Source: Antennarius striatus
Lineage: Eukaryota > Chordata > Actinopteri > Lophiiformes > Antennariidae
Length of the DNA stretch: 64,000 nt
Assembly (NCBI RefSeq): GCF_040054535.1
Contig: NC_090782.1
Coordinates: forward strand, 22,998,001 to 23,062,000
Direction: 5' to 3'
Below the pieces are notes generated by a model, which had not been told where the DNA came from, did no database searches, and saw nothing but the letters and a program-made list of their open reading frames with translations. Position 1 is the stretch's first letter. Every line of letters begins with the position of its first letter. Below, one piece after another: positions 36,401-46,054 of the stretch. The position numbers and the translations under genes are program-made.

Positions 36401-37253
36401 GATCCGGAGCTGTCAGGTAGGTGAACGAACACAAGAACTGAGTCAGTGTTGTCTGAAAATAACACACCAAATTCAGCTTGCGATGGTCCACATTCTGTGA
36501 AAGCCAAAACTTGGTTTTTAATTGTTTTTTTTAAAAATGTTTTTAAGTTTGAACTCCAGTTAAAAATACCCGTCTACAATCACGTAGAACTGATTAGCTT
36601 TTGTGTTTTCATACAGAACACAACAACCCTGTATAAAGAACGTTCCCATCTGTTATTACAGGTGAATCCAGGTCATGAGCGACCTCTAGTGGTCATATGT
36701 GACATTACATCCGGCTTTAGCTGTTGACTTGCTTTTTTTCCCCCAGAATCACTTCAGAATGAGTTTGCTGGCTTGAAAGATTTCCTCCCCCTCCCCCAAT
36801 CTTTCTTCCCAGGATTTTCATTCTCTCCACATTCTGGATATGCAGCTGCTGCTTTTTTCTGAAACGTTCATCTCAGTAAATGTCTGTTTTTTTCTCCTCA
36901 GCGCCCGGCAGAAGCACAAAGCCAGCGCTGCGGATGAGCGCCGAACTGGCTCTCGCCTCATCATCTTCATTTTGGGAGGAATGTGCTATTCTGAGATGCG
37001 ATCTGCCTACGAGGTCACCCAGACTGTAAAATCCTGTGAGGTCATCATAGGTGAGGCTACAAATTCACCTGTTCCTCTAGACATGTCTTTGACTGCTCTG
37101 AAATTACTGACTACTGCTGAACCTCATCATCCTTTTACTTTGATTCCAGGGTCTTCTCACATTTTGACTCCAACCAGTCTTCTGGATGACATCAAGGGTC
37201 TGAGCAAAGGCCCGATGGAAACGTTCACAATAGAGGAAAGGAGCAACGCCTGA
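30411..37253 (+). CDS. stxbp3: Syntaxin-binding protein 3 (Munc18-3/Munc18c), Sec1/Munc18 family
   Basis: Nineteen coding exons: 30411-30456, 31608-31657, 31806-31887, 31994-32070, 32190-32262, 32364-32464, 32727-32872, 33152-33245, 33551-33675, 33781-33879, 33963-34020, 34102-34167, 34452-34532, 34775-34910, 35344-35450, 35542-35640, 36331-36416, 36902-37050 and 37150-37253. They join in frame to 592 residues, the length I recall for human STXBP3. The family signature around Glu-Arg-Gly-Phe-Asp (residues about 233-237), followed by [12 protein letters not shown], is intact, as is the C-terminal Ser-Cys-Glu-Val-Ile-Ile-Gly block. SM proteins bind syntaxins and guide SNARE assembly; Munc18-3 pairs with syntaxin-4 at the plasma membrane in regulated exocytosis, including GLUT4 vesicle docking. 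The first ATG lies in a GC-rich promoter region and gives the usual short N-terminus. All introns are GT-AG. No break was seen. Confidence 0.97.
34955..35150 (+). mobile_element. 3' fragment of an RTE-like LINE in a stxbp3 intron
   Basis: The sequence translates to a [14 protein letters not shown]-like stretch, then Glu-Glu-Asp-Ala-Glu-Asp-Arg-Val-Arg, then a CCCCTGAAGGGAAAAGCCGA tail and an A-rich end. This is the familiar C-terminus and 3' end of a fish non-LTR retrotransposon. A short deletion before CCCCTGAAGG breaks the frame. It lies between stxbp3 exons 34775-34910 and 35344-35450, in the same orientation as the gene. Confidence 0.7.
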
Positions 37254-37768
37254 GAGGTGTATGTCTCATCATCACACCTCCCAAAGCTTCCTCCGCCTCG
37301 CCGCACATCGAATCAGTCAGCACAGCGCACTCAAGTTAACAAGGGAATCTAATTCATTGTGTGTTAAAGTTCTCAGTCAGCGTGAGGACAAAATGTCTAC
37401 TAACTGGGTCTATAAAGGAAACTGATTTATTTAGCTAACACTATGACCTGCTTGAACCGTTTGTATGTTGTCATTTTATTTGAGAGATCATTATATTGTT
37501 TTCTGCTCTGAGCATTTCAACTAATAATGCCTGACATGCCTGTGTGTGTTTGCCTTTGCAAAAGAACATTGGTGATGTTACGTTTTGGGAGATCATTAGA
37601 ACATTCAGCGATGGAATAGTTTTTGAACGGGGTGCAGAGTTAATGTATGTGTTTGTATAGGTGGGCACCAAGTTCCTGCTACGTCACTCTGACCTTTTTC
37701 ACTCTTGTTCATAAATGCAATTTTTGAGGTGTTTTTATCACATCTATGTCTTTTTTGACCAACTGACT

Positions 37769-37774
37769 AATAAA
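37769..37774 (+). terminator. stxbp3: Poly(A) signal of stxbp3
   Basis: AATAAA lies 516 bp after the TGA. A second AATAAA follows at 37,860-37,865. The interval from the stop is an A/T-rich 3' UTR without an open frame of note. Confidence 0.6.
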
Positions 37775-38649
37775 TGGATGAAGTTGTTCAAACTGCATTT
37801 GAAGTGAGTGCTGCCCTCTGTTTTAGTAAGCTCCTGCATGAGCAAAGTGAGATGGAACTAAATAAAAGCTGAGGTAGCCCCTCATTGTTTGTCATGTCTG
37901 CAGAGATAACAGATGTTCATGCATTTAATAACTGCCCAGTAAAAACTTCTGTAGCCCAATGTTCGTAAGAAAAAAGGTTTTATAAATATTAACACAAACT
38001 ACATTCCACAGAACGCTTTGTGTCCGATGACATTTAACTGTCGAACAGACAATAGACAAACGAGGTCAGGAAGCTCCTGTGACCCAAAGATTGAATCTGC
38101 AGCCTTTAAGTTATTCATGTTTGAAATCTGCACACAATGCAGAAAAATGTAAAGTAAATAAACCAAACAATCGGGGTGTAAGTCTGTAAGTGAAGAGAGA
38201 CTTTTTGTGTTCATGGATCAAATATTTAAAAAAACGTTAACTCCTATTTTGTGATGTAACTGAATAACAGGGAGGAAAAATTTATGCTTGACTTGAAGAA
38301 AAAGACGCAGGTGTTATAAACTCGCTTCAGATCTCCAACCTGCAAAACTAGGTGAAGCATTTCACAAGGTTCGGAGAAAATTGAAGCATACAATAACTCA
38401 TTTCCAGTTAATCACCGGTTTGTACATGGAGAGCTTGTAAAAAAACCCTCTAGTTTAATACATTTGGAATGTTATAGCTCATTTATCAGCAGAAAATATT
38501 TAAAGGAACAAAACTTTTTTAAAAACTTTACTAGTGGGTGAATATTGCACAATTAAAACAAGCATTCTAAAGCCAAAGTTATTAAATACTGTTGTTGCTT
38601 TGGAATCACTTTAATACATTAATTAGTAATATAAAAACGATCAAACCTG

Positions 38650-38835
38650 GCTGAGGTTAAATCTTTACTGCCAAGGTGCCCTAGAGCAAGGCACTGTCCC
38701 CTTACTGGCTTTGTCCTCTTACCAGCTGCTCATGGTGCAAACCACTCTAGAGCTGCCCGCCACTCTACATCCCATTAGAGCGCAAATATTTGGAGAGGAA
38801 GAAAGTCATTTCCCTACGGGGATTATTAAAGGATT
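38650..38835. repeat. Probable decayed interspersed repeat downstream of ankmy1
   Basis: The stretch CCAAGGTGCCCTAGAGCAAG, then ACTG and later CACTCTACATCCCATTAGAG, resembles a widespread non-coding fish repeat with the 'ggtgcccttgagcaaggcac' core. No coding content is seen. Similarity is judged from memory only. Confidence 0.45.
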
Positions 38836-38907
38836 GGTGTATTTTAATATTTTTTTAATTTAAAGCTCAGCTCCTCTTAGCAGAAGTCTACTAAACGCTA
38901 ACGCCAT

Positions 38908-40717
38908 TCAGTTGTAGCTGTAGTTTTCCTCCATCTCTGGGCTCTCCAAGATCTCTTCTGCGATGCTCGAAAGCTCAGAGACTGTTGGGGATTTCGTCGT
39001 GACACTTGGGGGCCCAGAGGGTATTCTGGATTTGGAAATTTCACTCGAGTGCCGGGTAAGATTTCTGGGTTTATAAGTAGTACTTCTTTGGGGGCCATCA
39101 GCACCTCCTGGATTGAGAGAGACAGACATCAATACTCGTGTTAATATTTACATATTCTAATCATCCAAACATTAAAACTAATCATCCAAACATTCACTGA
39201 TATCACTTTTGTTTTTTAATTAGCTGTAACTGTTGAACATAAATTCCCAAATTCCCACCTGACAGCCGAATACACTCCTTCTTGTGTCTTTCATCCCACG
39301 CTTCCAGTTTGCAGGCGGTGGAGCAGTAGTAAACCTTGTGGCAGCGGCTACAAGGAATCAGCTTCACGGAGTAAGAACGACCACACTGATAGCAGAACTT
39401 CGTCTCTGGTTTCCTACAAAAACATGGAGACAGTTCTCTGAAAATTCAAATTTGAGTGGGACAGATTAGACACATTCAAATGAAAGTGAATAAAAGCAGG
39501 TCTTCCATTAATTGTGTGTGGTTGTGTACTTGTGTTTTCCAGTTTTGAGTGGACTTTCAAAGCTTTGGAGGGGCGTTTTGGGAGATACGGCTTCTTCCCC
39601 TATGAGCACAAGGCTGTCTTTGCTACTGCCTGTAACTTTAATACAGTAGAAACACGACACACACTCAGAAACACCAAATAATGATGTCATTTTATCACGT
39701 TCACGCCTTTAAAAAACACAAATACCTTCTTGCTCTTCCTCTAAATCCTCTTCTTGGCTCTGCTGTTCAGCGATTTGTCTCTGCAGATCTCCCATCGTGC
39801 TCAGCAGCTGGCGTCGTGCTTTGAATGTTTCCCTTTCCTCGATGCTCAGAGCGTGGAAGGGAGGGTTGGCGATACGCGTGTCCTACATCCAGACAGATGA
39901 GACCGTTTGAAAGGAATCCGGAGGAAATCATGCAGCAAAAACACAAATGGCTTCCAAAAGAGCCAAATAAAGTCAAATAAAAACACAAAAAAAAAAACAT
40001 CCTGAATTTCATTTTGTGTGTTTTATCTTGAAAAAGACGGGAAGTGTTTTCACGGCTGCTTTGCTACCTGGTTGAAGGAGCGGTGAGCAAAGTCGACTGC
40101 GGTTCCCACGGTGTCACCCACCAGGACTGGCATCTTCAGGTCAGCACCAGCCTGAGCTAACATCTTCAACTACATCAGACACACACACACACACGACTCA
40201 ACAGAACACCTTTACATGACTCAACAATTTTGATATAATTATACAATAAATAAATGGGTGAAAGTGTTTCCTGTTTGTGGTGCGTGTTGGTGTCCTGTAC
40301 CAGTTTGGGTCTGTTGCTGCCACAGTTGTAGTTGATGTTGGCGATGGCGCAGAGGGCGTTGCCCACCCTGCAGCCCAGAGGGGTGTTAGGGTTCGCCCCC
40401 CCGTTTAACAACTCCTTCACTGCCTGGACATAGAAGAGAAACGGGTTTAAGACTGTGAGTGTGTGTGCGTGCGTGTGCGTGTGCGTGCGTGTGCGTGTGT
40501 GTGTGTGTACTCATGGCTTACCAGGTCATTTCCTGTTGATATAGCCAGGGACAGAGGGGAGTGTCCGCTCCACAGCAGCTCTGTGTTGGCTCTGTGGGAC
40601 AGCAGGAGGGCGACCACCTTACTGACATTCTGCAAACACCGAAACAAACCAAATTCAAAACTGCTTGTTACAAAAAAACGTCATGCTTTTAGCGGAGCGT
40701 CTCATCAGTGACGGTGG

Positions 40718-40767
<50 letters not shown>

Positions 40768-42290
40768 GTGTGTATTCACTGGATACTGGCCTCAAAGTCA
40801 CCATCTCTCTGGCAGGCCACGTGCAGAGCCGTCCGGCCTCCGTCGTTGGGATGTGGGGTCTCACTGGTGCTCAGTGGCTCCTGGGTCTTTAAGGACATTT
40901 GCATTAAAAAAAATCTTTAATTTTTAAGTGTCGTTGAATTTGGTGATGGAACACAAACCTGATCCAGCTCATAGATCTGGTTTTGGTCGCACGCCCGTGC
41001 GTCCGGGTCGGTGATGGCGTGGAGCAGCAGCTCTGTGACGCGGGGCCCTGCTGGGCCCAGCAGGGCGGCGGCGACGTGCAGCGGATAGAGGCCGTTCTTC
41101 TATGAAACGGACGACGGGTTTTAATGTAAGGAGAGATGACGGATTTAAAAGAAAAGAAAGTATACTTTATTGATCCCCAGGGGGAAATTACATTGTACAT
41201 AAAATACTATCAGTACAGAAAAATATTTCCTGCCTCGGGTGGAAGTGGAACGTCAGTGTGAGCTCCAGACAGCAGCAGCCTCCTGACGCCGTCCACGTCA
41301 CCCGCCATGATGGGTAAAAAAAGGACGGGCATGGGAACCTTGGACACGTCGGGTCCGGCTCCCCGCTCCAGTAACAGCTTCAGCGTGCTCAAGAGAGCGC
41401 GATGTCTGTTCAGACGCCGCAGAGGGAAAACGATTTGGTATCGCTAGAGGAGAAACAGACAGGAAAGATGAGGACGGAACCGACCTGACTTTCATCGCCG
41501 CCATCCTGCGGACCGTCTCCTGCGTTTCAGCTCGCTGAGGAATCCCCGTACGACTCAGCGCTTCTGCTGACAGCTGCATCATTTCGTCCGTGACGCGGAT
41601 CTCATAGCTGCTGACCGAGCAGGTGGAGTCAAAGGTCGGCTCTGGGGTGGGGTCTGAGTCTTCGCCCTGATGAAGAGGAAGAGTCGGGTTGACTTCAGTG
41701 AGTTTAAACAAGTAGAACACGTGAACTCTGAACTCGGTACCTGAACTCTGTGAGCTTTACCATCCCTCCACTGCACGCTGCCCAGCGTGAGGAGACCATC
41801 CCACACCGGAATGCAACGGTTCACTCCAAGAAGTTCCTCACTTCCTGTCTCTACCACATCCTCTTCATCAACACGGCTGCATCCCTTCTCCACATCTGCC
41901 TCGTTGCATTCCTCTTCCTCTCCCTCCTCCCCCTCTCTCTCCTCCTGCAGATCTGACATCTCATGTTCACCCAGGTGAGGCCAGCTTTCAGCCACGTTCT
42001 CCTCTTCTCCTGTTGTCCTGGAAACACCACAACAAACAGTTGACTCATGCAGAGACAGACAAATACACAATTGCAACACAATTACGGTCAGGCACTGCAG
42101 GATACACATGATTTCAGATAAATATTGCACCAGAGAGGTGATCTGAATGAAACCCTTACGGGTCAGAGAGGTCGCTCCGGTCTGTCGGAGGTCTGTCGTT
42201 TAGTCTGGTTGAGTCTGCAGCGACGTCCACGCGGCTGATCTGAGAACTGTTCCCACGTGTAGACAGGTTTCTCAACCCCTGATGACACAT

Positions 42291-42321
<31 letters not shown>

Positions 42322-44285
42322 ACATACACACACATTTCAGTTAACTGTGCAAAACTCAGTTTAATGCATGATGACCGTGGGTCTAGAACTGATGAAGTAG
42401 CAGATTAAAAACTGCGTTACTTGAGTTTTGGCGGCTGGTTCAGTGAAAGTCTTCTGCAGAGAGTCAAACGGGTAGTAGAGGACGTGACACACCGCCAGAG
42501 CGGACATGCCTTCACTGTTCAACTTGTCAATATCAGCACCGGAATCCAACAACCGGTGGATCACGTCGTTATGGCAGTTCACCTGACGAGTACACACAAA
42601 AAGGGGGTAAAAAAAAGGTTTAGATGCTGAAGAAATCAAATGAATCAAGAGATAATGAGGGATAAAAATCCATGTTAGGTTACCGTGGCAGCAATCAGTG
42701 CAGTGTGTCCCTGGGCATCTGCAACGTCGGGGTGGACAGAGCTGGTCTGGAGCATCCGGGACACGGCCTGCAGGTCGCCTCGGGCGGCGTGCTGGATGAA
42801 CAGCTCCGAAAGGACCTCTAGGGGCCCCTTGGGGCCGAAACCTTCCCTGTTCAGGGCAAGAACCGCTGTCATCTCCAGGTTCACGCCCTCCACCTGCCGT
42901 CTGGAGACACACATGCATCCATTTCAGTTGCACGCTTCTCAAAGTGAAAGTTTATTCCAACCTGCTGATGATTAAATGTGTTTTGACCTGTGTTTGTGAA
43001 TGTGAGCCTGCAGGCGGGATTCCAACGGCAGGTGGGCGATCGGGTCTCGCTTGTATCCTCTGTATGGATCCGGCTCCCACAGGTCGCCGTAAAAGAGTTG
43101 ATCCAACTCTCTTCTTCGATTCGGCGGCAGCGGCAAGTGATCCCCGTCTGTTGAGTAGCTCTCAATGCCGGGCGGGAGGATGAAATCATCGTCTGACAGC
43201 AGATCTCTGTTCGGATCCCACTGAATGGATAATCGGAGGAGCGGTAATGCCGAGTTTTGACTCAGGATGTAAAGCTGCTGGTTTCAGTCGGTGTGTGTAG
43301 ATGCTTTTACCTGGGGCACCTGCTGGAGTCTGTGGTCATCGTTCACCTGAGTCGGCGGACTTGCTGGTGCAGCTGGGTCCATGTAGGCCGCATATTCAGG
43401 AAAGTTCTTCAAGCTAAATCCCTCTTCCATGGAGGTGCAGAGCTTTAGCAGACGCTCCCCGACCCAAACACCCACATCGCTGCACCCATCTGGGTACCGG
43501 ATCACGCCTGGACCAAACCTCTGGTCGGTGTGATACAGACCCTGGGAGGGGAGAGGTTGGTTTGCTATTTACGTATTTGTTATTTCTATACATTATTTAT
43601 TTGTTATTTCTATACATTAAAGATCTTTTGGACAGATTCCATCCAAACCCATCGCTCCATCCTGCTTACTCGAAACGTGGCTCCATCCGGAAACTCCAGA
43701 CGTCCCCATCCTTCCTTCCTATCAAGGTAAAACTTGCCAGTGAACTTGTGGCCCGCGGGCCAAGTGTAGGTCCCATCGCCATGTTTGTAGTCTTTGTAGA
43801 AAGAACCCTCGTAGAACTACAAAAACCAGCAGACGTGAGGGAGATGCAGGCAGTGATTTGCTTTATTTAAACTGATGGTTGATTTTAAACAGATGTAATA
43901 AATAAACCTTCTCCATTCAGCTATTTGTGGCTTTATTTACCTCTCCATTTCTCCACGTGTATTTTCCTCGACCGTGTTTTAATCCGTTCATAAATTCCCC
44001 TTCATATCTGGACCCGTCGTTCCACTCCTGGGTTCCGAACTCATGTCGCGTCTCGGCTCCTTTGCGGACCCCGCGCTGCGCCTCTGCTCCCGGCGGCTCT
44101 CTGCCTCCTCCGGCCGGGGACACCGCGCCTCCTCCGGCCGGGGACACCGCGCCTCCTCCGGCGGGGGACACCGCGCCTCCTCCGGCCGGGGACACCGCGC
44201 CTCCTCCGGCCGGGGACACCGCGCCTCCTCCGGCCGGGGACACCGCGCCTCCTCCGGCCGGGCCGGGCTCACCCGAATCCACCAT
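38908..44285 (-). CDS. ankmy1: Ankyrin repeat and MYND domain-containing protein 1
   Basis: Nineteen exons on the minus strand: 43941-44285, 43670-43816, 43311-43541, 42988-43220, 42684-42900, 42421-42582, 42160-42278, 41741-42017, 41490-41666, 41234-41443, 40959-41099, 40791-40886, 40522-40629, 40301-40423, 40068-40169, 39726-39882, 39530-39635, 39259-39413 and 38908-39107, with TGA at the end. They join to about 1,101 residues. Order: a Gly/Ala/Pro repeat (residues about 8-60), MORN repeats (about 90-165; motifs of the type Tyr-Glu-Gly-x-Phe and Gly-x-Gly-x-Tyr-x-Trp), ankyrin repeats (about 345-445 and 640-895) split by an acidic Glu-rich exon, then a MYND zinc finger (about 990-1030) with the Cys-x2-Cys pairs and final His/Cys intact. 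This MORN-ANK-MYND order is specific to ANKMY1, whose function is poorly known. The introns after the exons ending at 41,234 and 40,791 appear to use GC donors. Confidence 0.93.
40457..40508. repeat. Imperfect (GT/GC)n microsatellite in an ankmy1 intron
   Basis: Alternating GTGTGCGTGCGT units lie just after the donor of ankmy1 exon 40522-40629. Confidence 0.9.
40720..40773. repeat. (GT)n microsatellite in an ankmy1 intron
   Basis: About 27 units with one GC interruption, some 17 bp beyond the putative GC donor of ankmy1 exon 40791-40886. Confidence 0.9.
41155..41225 (-). mobile_element. SINE/LINE 3'-tail fragment inside an ankmy1 intron
   Basis: TACTTTATTGATCCCCAGGG followed by GGAAATTACA is a very common fish retroposon tail. 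It occupies most of the short intron between ankmy1 exons 41234-41443 and 40959-41099, starting within about 10 bp of the GC donor. Confidence 0.6.
42291..42334. repeat. (CA)n microsatellite in an ankmy1 intron
   Basis: A CA tract with a few TA interruptions near the acceptor of ankmy1 exon 42160-42278. Confidence 0.9.
44105..44268 (-). repeat. ankmy1: 24-bp coding minisatellite in ankmy1 exon 1
   Basis: About six and a half tandem copies of a GC-rich 24-bp unit (GGCCGGGGACACCGCGCCTC plus CTCC, plus-strand view) encode an eight-residue Gly-Gly-Gly-Ala-Val-Ser-Pro-Ala repeat. One copy has a GGCGGG variant. The unit is a multiple of three, so copy-number change is frame-neutral. It makes the opposite strand open too. 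Confidence 0.9.
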
Positions 44286-46054
44286 TAAAAACTCGGTTCA
44301 AGTTAACTCCACGTCAACTTTACGCACACTGTGTAAAATAAATAACGGTCGGTATTTTGTGTCGGTTTGTTTCATATTGATGCTTTTTTTTTTTTTTTTT
44401 TGTAACAATTTAACGGTTTGAATCCTTTGAACTTTTTTAGGCGTCACGCATTCAGATTGGAGTCGCTACTTTCACGGTTGTCATGACGACAGTTGCTGCG
44501 CTGACGCACATGACGCACATGCGCAAACAAAGTGTGAAGAATCGGTTGTCAAGACATCAGATCATTCCAGGATCTCCAACTTTTCAGGATGGACGTGGCC
44601 CGGTGTCGGGTGAGACTCCATCAAAAACAGTGGCAGCAAAATGTGGAAGAGACCCAGTAGGTCTCCAGAACCATACTCTAGAACCACAGGTTCCCAGCAG
44701 ACCAGTCCACAGACCCTAGAACAACTGGGCCCAGCTGACAGATCCAGCTTTGCCCAGCATCACAAAGCTGCTGCTCCACGCCATCATGGACCCTGATGCA
44801 CGGGCGTGTGTCAGGGTCAGATCTGTCCAACTCAGAAAAGCATCCTGCATTAACCCAAATTCATCAGTTCTATATGTTATTTAGTACTGTATTGGTTCAC
44901 TGTATATTAAATAACCATAAATGTCTTTATTATGTACTGACTTCTTCCTATGCTTAGACTATTAGTAAAAACAACGAACAAGTCTTTGGTGACTTTGACT
45001 CTCAGTGGAGAAGATAAATACCTCGATGGCTCTGGGACCACAGAGACAAGACAACATGAAATTTGGATCTAAAGACTGCAGGTGGCGTTTCCTTTATGGA
45101 GTTTCATGCCACACTACTGACGTGTGAAATATGTAGATTAAAAATGCCACAATATCAAATATAAATATACTGACCTCACAAAACTCAGTGTGGATATGAG
45201 TGGCAGCTCCCTACAAGTGAGGAGGTCACGACCTTTGAGCCTTAACCCCACTTGGTTTGGGAAAAGATAATGGAGACTGTTCAAATTAAACTGGCTTGTC
45301 AAAGTTCAACTTTGATTATTTCTATGAATGGATTTTGTCAAGTTTATACTTTAACAGATGATAAGGTACTGATATCAGAAAGCTATTTAGAAAAAGTTTT
45401 GTCTTATGAAATTTATAATACAAATGTCCAACAAAAAGGGACTCATCCCTGATTACGGATGATGCTTTGGTGTCCTCTGGTGGATGTCATCAGGAGGTGT
45501 CTGTGTCTGTTACAGTTGATTATTTTGGCACATTTTACACATCTTTGATGCTTTTAATCTGAGGACACGATTTAGAATAAAGATTGTCATTGCAGCAGTA
45601 ACCAGTAACGACCAACAAAGCATTCAAGTTGGATCTGCAGAGACATATTGCAGCAAAAAGTCATGCAAGCATCGGGCACCAGATAGTTTAAACAACTCTC
45701 AACCAATGAAAGTGTAAGATTGGTCGGTGGAACCAATCATGACCCAGGAGCACAACTCTGATCCAATCAGAACTGACATTGACTGATAGTTCACAGCTTG
45801 CAATAATGATGACTCAGCAGTTAAGATGTTTGGAAGGCCAACTTTACTGAAGGAACGTTTGGAGGCAAACACTGAGAGGAGATACAGCTCAGTTCAGAGA
45901 GACCAGATCTGGAGGAGGTGAAATGAGATAAAGAGAAAACTTTGTCGGACAAAGAAACTTCAAGCAAAGGGAGACTGACAGAGTTCCTTTGACAAAGGAA
46001 GTCTTAATCAAAGGAAAGAGTTCCTTTGATTAAAGAATAAAAAAACCAGAGAGG
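44286..46054. other. Divergent intergenic region between ankmy1 and the HECT gene
   Basis: Holds the ankmy1 promoter side with a T17-type run near 44,386, the inverted ankmy1 exon relic at 44,724-44,836, and likely 5' UTR or upstream exons of the HECT gene (45,780-46,054 has short inverted copies of TTCCTTTGA). A 78-codon frame at 44,483 spans the relic's left flank and looks fortuitous. Confidence 0.5.
44724..44836 (+). pseudogene. Inverted relic of an ankmy1 ankyrin exon
   Basis: On the plus strand, 44,767-44,786 is identical over 20 bp to the coding strand of ankmy1 exon 40959-41099. Flanking blocks also match: CTGGGCCCAGC near 44,724, GCACGGGCGTG at 44,798-44,808 and CAGATCT at 44,818. 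The translated core reads Leu-Leu-Leu-His-Ala-Ile-Met-Asp-Pro-Asp-Ala-Arg-Ala-Cys, against Ile-Thr-Asp in the live exon, then goes out of frame. It lies about 440 bp upstream of the ankmy1 start and in the opposite orientation, so it is a duplicated and decayed exon fragment. Confidence 0.8.

Larger units (their letters stand above)
37254..38907. other. Convergent 3' region between stxbp3 and ankmy1
   Basis: Contains the stxbp3 3' UTR with AATAAA signals (37,769 and 37,860), A/T-rich filler, a probable fish repeat at 38,650-38,835 and the ankmy1 3' UTR on the minus strand, where only ATTAAA-type signals are seen close to the stop. No gene is seen. Confidence 0.55.

Noticed and set aside
36840-37253. 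137-codon plus-strand frame reading from an intron through the last two stxbp3 exons
   Set aside because: The intron parts have no homology. The stxbp3 exons within it have clear splice sites and join to the family C-terminus.
44105-44268. Tandem 24-bp repeats considered as a CRISPR-like array
   Set aside because: The units are contiguous with no spacers, lie in a coding exon and belong to a vertebrate genome.
43927-44421. 164-codon plus-strand frame over ankmy1 exon 1
   Set aside because: It owes its length to the GC-rich minisatellite; the minus strand carries the MORN motifs and the splice donor.
44483-44719. 78-codon plus-strand frame upstream of the HECT gene
   Set aside because: It sits in the ankmy1 promoter side, has no motif, and ends just before the duplicated ankmy1 exon relic without continuing its frame.
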